Shown here piece by piece: positions 8,718 to 16,942 of a stretch of DNA of 64,000 nucleotides (positions are counted from its first letter, which is position 1; each line of letters begins with the position of its first letter). The stretch covers positions 55,314 to 119,313 of the forward strand of contig SVPV01000002.1 of assembly GCA_015065725.1 (NCBI GenBank). The letters are read 5' to 3'. Under the pieces are notes generated by a model. It saw only the letters and a program-made list of their open reading frames with translations. It did not search any database and had not been told where the DNA came from. The translations under genes were made by a program, and so were the position numbers. The stretch comes from Oscillospiraceae bacterium (lineage in GTDB: Bacteria; Bacillota; Clostridia; Oscillospirales; Acutalibacteraceae).

Positions 8718-8771
8718 TTGCAATTTTGTAACTTTTTGATATAATAGTATTACAAACTTGTAACTTTTTGA
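8718..8771 (+). promoter_or_regulatory. Promoter with duplicated 14-nt operator-like motif
   Basis: TTGCAA (8718-8723) and TATAAT (8740-8745), 16 bases apart, form a promoter for the M23 peptidase gene. The 14-mer TTGTAACTTTTTGA fills the spacer exactly (8726-8739) and recurs at 8758-8771, 32 bases later, about three helical turns. The second copy is part of a TTACAA..TTGTAA palindrome (8750-8763). This layout suggests a repressor site. Confidence 0.65.
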
Positions 8772-8946
8772 AAGGGGTTCGAATTTTATTCTATTACGCA
8801 GTTTAAATTCCGCATTAGGATACATTAGAACTACATTTAAAAAAATAATCAATATTTGTACAAAATCTGTTAGAAGCATCTTTACAAAGATAGCCCACTC
8901 AACAGTTCTTTTAAATATATACAGATTTTTCACTACAACAATTGAA

Positions 8947-10194
8947 TTGATTGTTGATAGATTTAGGGCCACAAACCTATATGTATATATAAAACGTAGA
9001 GTTAGGGACTATAACCGTAGCCATAGTCTTATAAAGGTAGCATCGGTTGCAGCAACAGCTTTTCTTATGATAGTAATAGGATTTGTTTCTTCGGGTGCCA
9101 CAATCGCTTATGCCGTAAATTACGACGGACAAGTAATAGGCACTGTAGGAAGCAAAAAAATCTTTACTGCAGCCGCAGGTCTTGCAATGGATGAGGTTGG
9201 CAATGATGCGACCGGTGAAATTTCTTCTCCTAAATACTCTGCAGTAGTAACGCTTAAGAGTCATTTAGCTTCAAAGGAAGATATTAAAACCGCTATTCTT
9301 GAGAATACCGAAAACATATTTTATGCATCACTTTTAAAGGTTAACGGAAAAGAAATAGCTTACATTTCAGATAATACACTTACACAGTATTTAAAAGATT
9401 ATTGCAACAGCTTTAATTTAGAAAATTGCGAGTCTAAATCCTCTTTTGTAGAAACCGTCGAAGTACAAACGGGTTATTTTTCTACCGAAAAGCTTTACAC
9501 TCTGGAAGAAGCAAAGGAGCTTATACACTCATCTGTTAACGTTAAAACAGAGGCTACCGTTTCGAGCGAGCAAACCGTAAAGTTCGGCACAACTACACAA
9601 AAGACATCTGCACAGTCGGTAGGCTACTCACAGGTAATTAAATCAGGTGTGAACGGAAAACGTGTTAATACCGATTCTGTAGTTTTAATAAACGGTGTAG
9701 AAACCGAGCGTACTAATATTTCAAGCACCATTACAGAGCAACCCGTAAACCAGGTCGTTTTAGTAGGCACCGCAAAAGTTATGGCATCTGCCAGCCAAAG
9801 AGCAGAAGCTTATGCTCAAGGCTTTATATTCCCCCTTGATAAATCTGCTAGGTGGGGCGTTAGTGCATATTACGGCGACGGAAGAGGACATAAAGGTATT
9901 GACCTTTATGCACCAAAGGGCACAAAAATTTATGCTGTAGCCGCAGGCACCGTAACCTATGCAGGATATAACGGTAACTATGGATATATGGTAATAGTAA
10001 GCCACGCAAACGGAACTTCTACCGCTTATGCACATGCAAGCTCGCTGTGTGTTAGCAGTGGTGACTCTGTAGTAGCAGGTGAAACCATCGCACTTGTAGG
10101 TTCTACAGGTTATTCGACAGGCAACCATCTGCATTTTGAAGTTCGTAAAAATGGTACTAACGTTAATCCCGCAGCCTATATAGGACTTGATTAA
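8947..10194 (+). CDS. Membrane-anchored M23 metallopeptidase with G5-like domain
   Basis: Order of parts from the TTG at 8947: a basic cytoplasmic segment, one transmembrane helix (about residues 28-56), an extracellular region (60-200), a G5-like domain (about 195-280, NVKTEATVSSEQTVKFG), then an M23 peptidase domain with HKGID and HLHFE zinc ligands (about 300-415). M23 enzymes cut peptide cross-bridges of peptidoglycan outside the membrane. The start is uncertain. No ribosome binding site precedes 8947, the frame stays open back to 8764, and the only good ribosome binding site (AAAGGGG, 8771-8777) fits an unusual ATT at 8788. About 53 more basic residues are therefore probably part of the protein. 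Confidence 0.88.
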   Translation: MIVDRFRATNLYVYIKRRVRDYNRSHSLIKVASVAATAFLMIVIGFVSSGATIAYAVNYDGQVIGTVGSKKIFTAAAGLAMDEVGNDATGEISSPKYSAVVTLKSHLASKEDIKTAILENTENIFYASLLKVNGKEIAYISDNTLTQYLKDYCNSFNLENCESKSSFVETVEVQTGYFSTEKLYTLEEAKELIHSSVNVKTEATVSSEQTVKFGTTTQKTSAQSVGYSQVIKSGVNGKRVNTDSVVLINGVETERTNISSTITEQPVNQVVLVGTAKVMASASQRAEAYAQGFIFPLDKSARWGVSAYYGDGRGHKGIDLYAPKGTKIYAVAAGTVTYAGYNGNYGYMVIVSHANGTSTAYAHASSLCVSSGDSVVAGETIALVGSTGYSTGNHLHFEVRKNGTNVNPAAYIGLD

Positions 10195-10217
10195 AATTTA
10201 ACAACAGCAATAATTTA

Positions 10218-10247
10218 AAAGACCTCACTTATTTAAGTGAGGTCTTT
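10218..10247. terminator. Bidirectional terminator between M23 peptidase and GH20 genes
   Basis: A perfect 14-bp stem (AAAGACCTCACTTA and its complement) with a 2-base loop sits between convergent genes. Confidence 0.88.
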
Positions 10248-10259
10248 ATCTATTTGACT

Positions 10260-12032
10260 TCATTCGTTTGTAGACATTATTTTTCTTACAAATTCCTTTA
10301 TAACATAAAGCTCGCTGGGTTTTGCGCCTGAAAGCCATAATTTTTCGTAGCACTCAAGCCACTTCTCTGATTTGGCAATCCACTCTTCCCTATCCTTATC
10401 ATTATAAATAATATCAGCGGCTTCGTTAAGAAGTGCCACACCTTCAGTCGCATTAACGATATGCCCGATAATATTCTTTTTGTCAGGAATAACCTTTAAT
10501 TGCTCGGCTATTTCAAGACATTCCTTTGCATACTCTGCCGCATTGGTATAATCCTTGAAATAATCCTTGCTCTTCCAAGATACCCAAGAGAAGAAGGAAT
10601 ACCATCCAGCACTTTCAAGATGGATATCAGCAACCCTTGAAATTAAAGGTATGATATTAGTTTCGCTACCGTAAACGAAATAAGAAACGGCCTTCTCAAA
10701 TTCCTCGTTTACTTCTGTATCAACCGTCCATCCGACACAGGCACCTAATGTAGTACCATAAAGTGCAGCTTCTGGCGAACATGGGTGACCGTAATCTCCC
10801 CAGTTAGTATTAAGAATACCCATTCCACCATGATTATTGCATTGGTGAGCAAATTTAGTAATATTAGGTATTGCAACGGCAGGTAGCTCAATAAGTCTTG
10901 TCCAAGTAGTAGTACCGGGACAAACTATTTGGTTAAAGCCCTGTTCCTTAATACGTATAACATTTTCTTCATTTGGGTTAGCATCGTAGCCCCAATTAAG
11001 AAATATTGTATCCTTAGGAATCCTATTAAGAGCATCAGGATGTTCAAGTGCGATATCGCCCCACATCATAACCGTTTTGCCCATAGAGGTTACGTGCTTT
11101 ATAATCTTATCTACAAAGTCACAGTAAAGTTCTCCTATTTCCTTACCTTTATTTCTTCCCTTACCTAAATCGAAGGTCTCATCACAACATATATTGAAAT
11201 ATTTTGAGCGGAAAAGAGGTAGATACTGGTCAATAAGAGAGCAAACAAGCTCAAAGCTTTTGGGATTAGTGGGGTCAATAGTATGATGCTCCATACGCTC
11301 TTTCCAAAAATGATCTTTGGATTCAAAATTTTCAAGCTCGCATAGATCCTTATACTCCTCTTTCATAAGCAGATGATAAAGGTGACCGAAGCTTGAAAGC
11401 GATGGCACAAAATCAACAAAATTATCATAACAGTATTGGTCGATTTCTAAAATATCCTCAACCGTTAAATACTGTTCCTCGGATTTATTTTCATTTTTAA
11501 ACTCAATAAAATCAAATGGATGCTCAACATAAAGCTGCAAGGAATTAATCTTAAGCCCTGCCAAGCGGTCAACCATTGTTTTAACACCCTCTACCGACGG
11601 CACTCTGCCCCTTGTAGCATCGTGATAAAATCCGCGGTATTTCATATCGGGGTAATCCCTAATCTCAAGGCAAGGTAAATTTTTGCCGTAAGCTTCAATA
11701 ATCTGCTTTAAGGTAGCAATACCGTAAAAGCAGGCTGCAGCATCTCCGCCACAAATTTCAATACCTTTTTCGCAAATTACCAAGGTATATTCCTCAGTTT
11801 TTAAGTTTTCATTCAAAGCAATACTTACTGCATTTTCTAAACTACCGTCTACCCTACAGAATTTATGCACACCGCCATCAGTGTTAACTAAAGCATTTCT
11901 TAAAGAAGCTGCCGCTTTAACAACACGGTAATCGTTATCACCTTTAAGCTGAACAGAACAGCCGTTTATAGCAAAAAAGCCTTCTTTTTCTGTAATCGTT
12001 TTAGGTTTCGGTAAAATTTGGTATTTCAACAT
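10260..12032 (-). CDS. Glycoside hydrolase family 20-like (beta-N-acetylhexosaminidase)
   Basis: This 590-residue protein has no signal peptide. Its N-terminal ~130 residues resemble the GH20b non-catalytic domain (IALNENLKTEEYTLVI, FYGIATLKQII). A TIM barrel follows, beginning at DYPDMKYRGFYHDATRG, with NICCDETFDLG near residue 285 providing the adjacent Asp-Glu pair used in GH20 substrate-assisted catalysis. It would remove terminal N-acetylhexosamines, probably from imported oligosaccharides since it looks cytoplasmic. The CCDE form differs from the usual GGDE, so it may belong to a divergent GH20 subgroup. It has a good ribosome binding site (AGAGAGGG) and lies 89 bases after the GH78-like gene on the same strand, suggesting a two-gene glycan unit. 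Confidence 0.8.
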   Translation of the reverse strand: MLKYQILPKPKTITEKEGFFAINGCSVQLKGDNDYRVVKAAASLRNALVNTDGGVHKFCRVDGSLENAVSIALNENLKTEEYTLVICEKGIEICGGDAAACFYGIATLKQIIEAYGKNLPCLEIRDYPDMKYRGFYHDATRGRVPSVEGVKTMVDRLAGLKINSLQLYVEHPFDFIEFKNENKSEEQYLTVEDILEIDQYCYDNFVDFVPSLSSFGHLYHLLMKEEYKDLCELENFESKDHFWKERMEHHTIDPTNPKSFELVCSLIDQYLPLFRSKYFNICCDETFDLGKGRNKGKEIGELYCDFVDKIIKHVTSMGKTVMMWGDIALEHPDALNRIPKDTIFLNWGYDANPNEENVIRIKEQGFNQIVCPGTTTWTRLIELPAVAIPNITKFAHQCNNHGGMGILNTNWGDYGHPCSPEAALYGTTLGACVGWTVDTEVNEEFEKAVSYFVYGSETNIIPLISRVADIHLESAGWYSFFSWVSWKSKDYFKDYTNAAEYAKECLEIAEQLKVIPDKKNIIGHIVNATEGVALLNEAADIIYNDKDREEWIAKSEKWLECYEKLWLSGAKPSELYVIKEFVRKIMSTNE

Positions 12033-12121
12033 TAAAAATCCCTCTCTTAAATTTTTTTATTACAATTATTCAAGAATAATAACTGTTTTCTCTTAAAAAG
12101 TCTATACAGATGATATAACCA

Positions 12122-13999
12122 TTATAAATACAGCATTGATATTGCACTCCAACCGTGGCAAAGGCTACCGGCATTATCAAATGCATCAGCACCGCCTATC
12201 ACTTCCCACACGGCAGTAGCGTCATTGTTTAACATGATTTTATATGTATCACATATTTCGTCAACAATGTTTTTGTGATATTTTTTATTCACCTTTAATA
12301 ATGCATCATATTTAAAACATTTCATACTTAACGAGCATTTTTCCAAATCGTCGGAAATGAGCTTTTCTGCAATTATTTCACTTTCCTCCCCATTGGTAAG
12401 CCCTGAAAGTACGGCAATTGAATTTCCAAGCTCGGTGAATTCTTTACCACCCACGAACATTGAAAAAAGACCGCTTTTACTATCGTAAAAGTTGTTCTTT
12501 ATATTTATCCTTAGGTCGTCGATTAATTCTTGATATTCAAATGCTTTGTTTATCTTGTTGGATATAATCTTAAAATTTTCTAAAGCAATAATGAACAAAC
12601 AGTTTATCATTAAATCGGCTTTTGTATCGATTATTCCTATATCTTCATCCATAAACGGAGACCAATCATAGAAATTCCAATATTGGCTTTCCTCGAAAGT
12701 GTACAAAAGGCCTCCTTTAATTTGGCTTTTAAAGACCTTAACAATTTTTAATAATTTATCGTAAACCTCGTGTGCTAATGATAAATCATTTGTGTTTTCA
12801 ATATATTCTTTTACAGCAGTGAAAAAATGTAATGAAAACGATGGAATAGCCAATGTAACACCGCTAGGGTAGGTTATAGACAAAAGGCCATCTTCTCTAT
12901 TATCCTTACTAATAAGAATTAGATTTGCACGAGCATAATCTCTATTACCGTTTTCAAACGCCTTATAGCCACACAGCATCTGGTTTCTTGCGTCGTATGC
13001 GTATAAGCATTGTTCACGCCACGGTGTGTCCACATAATGTTCCATTAAACAAAGCTTTAATGTATTCGCACAGATGTCGTATATTTTTTGCTTAAGAGGC
13101 ACGTTAAAACTTTTGGGAATAATTTCAACAGGATATGTTTGAGGAATGATTCCGATATAATCCAATTTAATAGGAGCTTCACAAAATACTTCTATATAAC
13201 GACATCCGAGACGTAACATATAGTTGGTAAATTTGTTTTCGCCTTCTTTTGCAATATATTCGAAACTGAAATCTCTTTTTTCAATTTTTCTACGCACATT
13301 TCCGTCGATAATATGCTCGCCCCAACATACTGTGATTTTTTGAGAAACTTGAGTGAAAAAATTCAGGGTTGGCAGTCCGACCGTTTCTTCACCAAGGTCT
13401 AACAGATAATGATTACCTTCATTTATAAGTATGGTTGGCTCTTTTTCTTTTAATAAAAGCGATTTTTTTATAGGACGAGGATACATACTACAAGTTTTAT
13501 TTACGATGAAGCTATTATGAAATGGCATATCATACGGTTTTGTAGCATCGTACAAAAAGCTTTGACCTAACTGCAAAGATATAAATTTTTGGTAGTTGCT
13601 CTTGTAATTAGGATTTTGCCGTGCGAGAGTTTGGTTATCACTTTTACAAATAGTTTTACCGCCACATTCTACTTTGTATATAAGTCCGGCTTTTGCAACC
13701 TTGTATCTCGAAGAATTTATACCTAAATGCCATACAGTAACACAAATAGTATTTTTACCAATGGTGAGATTCGGGGTTATATCGATACTGTCATAAATTT
13801 TATAATGTTCAAAATCCCCGTATTGATTTGACGCGACAAAATTTCCGTTTACAAACAGAGTGTAGTCACCGTCACAAGAAATATGTATAATGGATTTATC
13901 TCCGGTATATTCGAAACTGTCGATAAAATCTCCGTATGAGTCCGGCTCTTCAGATTCGGTGTACCAAATCCATGATGCGTCACTAAAGGTCGTATCCAT
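12122..13999 (-). CDS. Glycoside hydrolase family 78-like (alpha-L-rhamnosidase-like)
   Basis: The protein is 625 residues. An N-terminal beta-sandwich (WIWYTESEEPDSYGDF, CDGDYTLFVNG) is followed by a second beta domain and an (alpha/alpha)6 barrel. The barrel contains DTPWREQ near residue 350, the place where GH78 enzymes carry the acidic/Arg-Glu active-site motif, and ends with GGADAFDNAGSLCHGWSA, the typical GH78 C-terminal barrel signature. No signal peptide is seen. The start at 13999 is chosen over 14026 because GAGGAGAGG lies just upstream and because the promoter at 14029-14057 puts transcription start near the first ATG. The true sugar specificity cannot be read from sequence. Confidence 0.78.
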   Translation of the reverse strand: MDTTFSDASWIWYTESEEPDSYGDFIDSFEYTGDKSIIHISCDGDYTLFVNGNFVASNQYGDFEHYKIYDSIDITPNLTIGKNTICVTVWHLGINSSRYKVAKAGLIYKVECGGKTICKSDNQTLARQNPNYKSNYQKFISLQLGQSFLYDATKPYDMPFHNSFIVNKTCSMYPRPIKKSLLLKEKEPTILINEGNHYLLDLGEETVGLPTLNFFTQVSQKITVCWGEHIIDGNVRRKIEKRDFSFEYIAKEGENKFTNYMLRLGCRYIEVFCEAPIKLDYIGIIPQTYPVEIIPKSFNVPLKQKIYDICANTLKLCLMEHYVDTPWREQCLYAYDARNQMLCGYKAFENGNRDYARANLILISKDNREDGLLSITYPSGVTLAIPSFSLHFFTAVKEYIENTNDLSLAHEVYDKLLKIVKVFKSQIKGGLLYTFEESQYWNFYDWSPFMDEDIGIIDTKADLMINCLFIIALENFKIISNKINKAFEYQELIDDLRINIKNNFYDSKSGLFSMFVGGKEFTELGNSIAVLSGLTNGEESEIIAEKLISDDLEKCSLSMKCFKYDALLKVNKKYHKNIVDEICDTYKIMLNNDATAVWEVIGGADAFDNAGSLCHGWSAISMLYL

Positions 14000-14028
14000 A
14001 AGTTTATCCTCTCCTCTTTTCCGCATTT

Positions 14029-14057
14029 AGTATAGCACATGAAAAATTTTAATTCAA
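14029..14057 (-). promoter_or_regulatory. Promoter of the GH78-GH20 pair
   Basis: On the minus strand TTGAAT and TATACT are 17 bases apart, with the -10 box about 30 bases upstream of the chosen GH78 start codon. Confidence 0.7.
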
Positions 14058-14160
14058 CTCATATTTCTCATATATTAGAAAATACGTGTGGTAATATGTT
14101 TGTTATAATGATTATAGAATGTCGAAATCGGCATTTTGCGAAATTCTTCACTATTACTTC

Positions 14161-14228
14161 TTACTTATTACCTCAAAATTCCAAGGACTTTTTTAGTGAA
14201 GAGTGAAGAGGTAATAGGTAATAAGTAA
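14161..14228. repeat. Imperfect inverted repeat next to the tRNA-Gln terminator
   Basis: TTACTTATTACCTC (14161-14174) faces GAGGTAATA..GTAATAAGTAA (14208-14228), and pieces of the adjoining ATTCCAAGGA segment recur in the terminator hairpin. It is a low-complexity palindromic repeat; similar TTCACTATTACTT-type sequence occurs near 48.7 kb. Confidence 0.5.
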
Positions 14229-14261
14229 AAATTCCAAGAACATAATGTCCTTGGAATTTTT
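14227..14261 (-). terminator. Terminator after tRNA-Gln
   Basis: A 12-bp stem AAAAATTCCAAG with its complement at 14250-14261 is directly downstream of the tRNA 3' end on the minus strand. The A-run on the plus strand supplies the U-tract. Confidence 0.85.
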
Positions 14262-14335
14262 GGCTGGGGTGGCAGGATTCGAACCTACGAATGCAGCAGT
14301 CAAAGTGCTGTGTCTTACCGCTTGACGACACCCCA
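14261..14335 (-). tRNA. tRNA-Gln (anticodon TTG)
   Basis: A complete cloverleaf on the minus strand with encoded CCA: acceptor TGGGGTG/CACCCCA, anticodon loop CTTTGAC with anticodon TTG, and T-loop TTCGAAT. A near-identical but interrupted copy of its 5' two thirds lies just upstream. Confidence 0.95.
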
Positions 14336-14360
14336 ATATTCAGTTTGTTTTTCTGCCACC

Positions 14361-14536
14361 GTGGCAGGATACGGTGTGCTCTCGTTTTAGGCGACACCTC
14401 CGAGGTGTTAACGCCAAAAACTTCGTGCTCCCGACTTCATAGTCGTGAAAGCCTATCGCGGCTTTCACGCTACTTCGACGAACCTACGAATAAAGCCCTC
14501 AAAGTGCTGTGTCTTACCGCCCCGCGACACCCCAAT
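14361..14536 (-). pseudogene. tRNA-Gln relic interrupted in the T-loop
   Basis: Read on the minus strand, 14536-14481 repeats the tRNA-Gln 5' part (acceptor, D arm, anticodon loop CTTTGAG, T-stem 5' side) almost base for base. The match breaks inside the T-loop, 110 bases of unrelated structured sequence follow (14480-14371), and then the T-stem 3' side ATCCTGCCAC resumes at 14370-14361. The acceptor 3' strand is gone, replaced by a CTGCCAC/GTGGCAG hairpin (14353-14367). The anticodon stem no longer pairs well, so this is not a working tRNA. Confidence 0.8.
14371..14480. repeat. ~110-nt structured T-loop insertion element, copy 1
   Basis: The fold on the plus strand starts with P1 (GTTTTAGGCG 14384-14393 with CGCCAAAAAC 14412-14421) enclosing ACACCT-CCG-AGGTGT. 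TTCGT (14422-14426) then pairs with ACGAA (14478-14482) to close a junction holding P2 GACT-TCAT-AGTC (14433-14444) and P3 GTGAAAGCC-TATCGC-GGCTTTCAC (14445-14468). Copy 2 at 63659-63767 has the same stems and loops with different paired bases. Which strand is functional is unknown. Confidence 0.75.
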
Positions 14537-14604
14537 ATTTAATTTTGAAAATTCAGATTGTTTTTACAGTGTTTGCACGCGAGATTTAAAATTGTAAAAA
14601 AAGA

Positions 14605-14639
14605 AGAGCCTCAATTACGCGTTTGCGTGTCGAGGCTCT
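14605..14639 (-). terminator. Terminator after tRNA-His
   Basis: AGAGCCTC (14605-14612) pairs with GAGGCTCT (14632-14639), with an inner ACGC/GCGT stem, just downstream of tRNA-His on the minus strand. An A-run at 14597-14602 gives the U-tract. Confidence 0.8.
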
Positions 14640-14643
14640 CGAC

Positions 14644-14721
14644 TGGGGTGGAAGATGGGACTCGAACCCACGGTCTCCAGTGCCACAAACTGGCGCTTTA
14701 ACCAACTAAGCTACATCCACC
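14644..14721 (-). tRNA. tRNA-His (anticodon GTG)
   Basis: Cloverleaf on the minus strand with anticodon loop TTGTGGC (anticodon GTG), T-loop TTCGAGT, encoded CCA, and the extra 5' G (position -1) opposite C73 that marks tRNA-His. One mismatch is present in the acceptor stem (position 6/67). Confidence 0.95.
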
Positions 14722-14852
14722 ATAACGCAAAATTTATTATACCATAATAATGTGATTTGTCAACTAATTTTTTTGAAAAACTGCTCTATTTTCAAAAATA
14801 ATTAGCAAAGCAAAATATATGTTAATATTTTGACAATTTTTTTAAAAATATC

Positions 14853-14881
14853 TTGCATTTGAAACCCTTATACATTATAAT
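14853..14881 (+). promoter_or_regulatory. Promoter of pckG
   Basis: TTGCAT (14853-14858) and perfect TATAAT (14876-14881) are 17 bases apart, about 40 bases before the start codon. Confidence 0.8.
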
Positions 14882-14923
14882 ATATAAGGAGAAAATTTGA
14901 AATTATACAAAGGAGAACTTATT

Positions 14924-16708
14924 ATGACTACTAACAAATCCGTATTAAAGTGGCTTGATGAGATGAAGGAATTGCTTAATCCTGACAAGGTTGTTTGGAT
15001 TGACGGTACCGATGCTCAGCGTGAAGCTTTACGCGAAGAAGCTGTAAAAATCGGCGAGCTTCACAAGCTCAATCAAGATAAACTTCCCGGTTGCTATCTT
15101 CACAGAACAGTTCCTAATGACGTAGCACGTGTAGAGGACCGCACATTTATATGCTCAAAGCGTGAAGAAGATGCAGGACCGACAAACCATTGGTGCGACC
15201 CTGAAGAGATGTATAAAAAGCTCTACAACATTGCACGCGGTAGCTACAAAGGCAGAACAATGTATATTATCCCCTATTCTATGGGACCGATTGGCTCTCC
15301 TATTGCCAAGGTTGGTATTGAGGTAACCGATTCTATTTACGTTGTTCTTAATATGCTTATTATGACAAGAGTATCTACAAAGGTACTTGAAGTTTTAGGC
15401 GACAGCAATGACTGGGTTAGAGGCTTACACTCACGTTGCGATATCGACCCTGAAAACAGATATATCTGCCACTTCCCCGAGGATAACACAATTATTTCTG
15501 TTAACTCAGGTTACGGCGGAAACGTACTACTCGGCAAAAAGTGCTTTGCACTTCGTATTGCTTCTTACCAAGGCTGGAAAGAGGGCTGGATGGCTGAACA
15601 CATGCTTATTTTAGGCCTCCAGAATCCTAAAGGTGAAGTTAAGTATGTTGCAGCTGCTTTCCCGTCTGCTTGCGGTAAGACCAATCTTGCAATGCTTATT
15701 CCGCCCGAGTATTTACGTAAAAAGGGTTATAAGATTTGGACTGTTGGTGACGATATTTCTTGGATGAAGATAGGCCCCGACGGCAGACTTTATGCTATCA
15801 ACCCCGAAAACGGCTTCTTTGGTGTTGCCCCCGGAACAAATGAGCATTCTAACTTCAACGCTCTTGAAAGCACCAAGAAGAACACCATCTTCACAAACGT
15901 ATGCCTTAACAAAGACGATAACACTGTTTGGTGGGAAGGTCTTGATAAAAATCCACCCAAGAATGCACTTGACTGGATGGGCAACGAGTGGGACTGCACA
16001 AAGTTCAACAAGGCTGACAAATCAACCTACGGTGCACACCCCAACTCAAGATTTACAGCACCTGCTGAAAACTGCCCCTGCATTTCTGATGAATTCAATA
16101 AGGGCGAGGGCGTGCCGATTTCTGCAATCATCTTCGGCGGCAGACGTGCAAAATGTGCTCCGCTTGTATATCAATCAAAGAACTGGGTTAACGGTGTATT
16201 CGTAGGCTCTGCTATGGCTTCTGAAACCACCGCTGCTGCTGCGGGTGCTGTAGGCGTTGTTCGCCGCGACCCGATGGCTATGCTTCCCTTCTGCGGTTAC
16301 CATATGGGCGACTACTTTAAGCATTGGCTAGATATGGGTGAAAAGCTTGGCGACAAGGCACCCAAGATATTCAATGTTAACTGGTTCCGCACTGATGACG
16401 AGGGCAACTTCATTTGGCCGGGCTTTGGCGATAATATGCGTGTTCTTAACTGGATTATCGACCGTTGCGAAGGCAAGGCTGACGCTGACGAAACCGCTAT
16501 CGGTTATGTTCCAAAGGCTGATGACATTGACCTTACCGACCTTGATATGAACAAAGCAACACTTGAAGATATCCTAAAGGTTGACAAGGACGTTTGGACC
16601 CGTGAAGCTGCTGAGATTGAAGAGCATTACAAGAAGTTTGGCGACAGATTACCTGCTGAGCTTCGCACAGAGCTTGAAAATCTTAAAGCAAACCTTGAAA
16701 AAATGTAA
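14924..16708 (+). CDS. pckG: Phosphoenolpyruvate carboxykinase (GTP)
   Basis: This 594-residue protein is of the GTP-dependent PEPCK family: YIIPYSMGPIGSP, FPSACGKTNLAML (the P-loop with the hyperreactive cysteine), the metal-site region WTVGDDISWMK, and the guanine-binding C-terminal part. It interconverts oxaloacetate and PEP with GTP/GDP; in gut anaerobes it often runs towards oxaloacetate to feed fermentation. The start at 14924 is preceded by AAGGAG. An in-frame ATG at 14897 lies upstream of that site and is not used. It is a single-gene unit with its own promoter and terminator. Confidence 0.96.
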   Translation: MTTNKSVLKWLDEMKELLNPDKVVWIDGTDAQREALREEAVKIGELHKLNQDKLPGCYLHRTVPNDVARVEDRTFICSKREEDAGPTNHWCDPEEMYKKLYNIARGSYKGRTMYIIPYSMGPIGSPIAKVGIEVTDSIYVVLNMLIMTRVSTKVLEVLGDSNDWVRGLHSRCDIDPENRYICHFPEDNTIISVNSGYGGNVLLGKKCFALRIASYQGWKEGWMAEHMLILGLQNPKGEVKYVAAAFPSACGKTNLAMLIPPEYLRKKGYKIWTVGDDISWMKIGPDGRLYAINPENGFFGVAPGTNEHSNFNALESTKKNTIFTNVCLNKDDNTVWWEGLDKNPPKNALDWMGNEWDCTKFNKADKSTYGAHPNSRFTAPAENCPCISDEFNKGEGVPISAIIFGGRRAKCAPLVYQSKNWVNGVFVGSAMASETTAAAAGAVGVVRRDPMAMLPFCGYHMGDYFKHWLDMGEKLGDKAPKIFNVNWFRTDDEGNFIWPGFGDNMRVLNWIIDRCEGKADADETAIGYVPKADDIDLTDLDMNKATLEDILKVDKDVWTREAAEIEEHYKKFGDRLPAELRTELENLKANLEKM

Positions 16709-16718
16709 TTAGATATTA

Positions 16719-16754
16719 AAACGCTGTTAAGCAGTTGCTTAACAGCGTTTTTAA
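16719..16754 (+). terminator. Terminator of pckG
   Basis: A 15-bp stem AAACGCTGTTAAGCA with its complement (16736-16750) is followed by TTTTAAT. Confidence 0.9.
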
Positions 16755-16785
16755 TATAACATGTAACAATTTCTAAATATAATTG

Positions 16786-16823
16786 CGATAGAAGTATGAA
16801 ACTCGCCTTCTATCGTTCTTTTT
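16786..16823 (+). terminator. Second terminator-like hairpin after pckG
   Basis: CGATAGAAG (16786-16794) pairs with CTTCTATCG (16807-16815), followed by TTCTTTTTTT. It may back up the pckG terminator or end a short RNA. The rest of 16755-16942 shows nothing definable. Confidence 0.65.
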
Positions 16824-16942
16824 TTACTCAATACGTTCAAGATTTATAATAATATAATACATATTAAAACAAAGTTTTGGCCATAACACAAATATATCTT
16901 TATTCTATAACAGCAAGGCTCTAATTTGTGTGAGATGAGTTA

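Noticed and set aside
9760..10134. Minus-strand open frame within the M23 peptidase gene
   Set aside because: Cysteine/tyrosine-rich product typical of a frame opposite a real gene; the plus-strand frame has clear catalytic motifs.
14371..14480. Group I intron in tRNA
   Set aside because: 110 bases is far too short, the position is the T-loop instead of the anticodon loop, and the host tRNA copy is otherwise degenerate.
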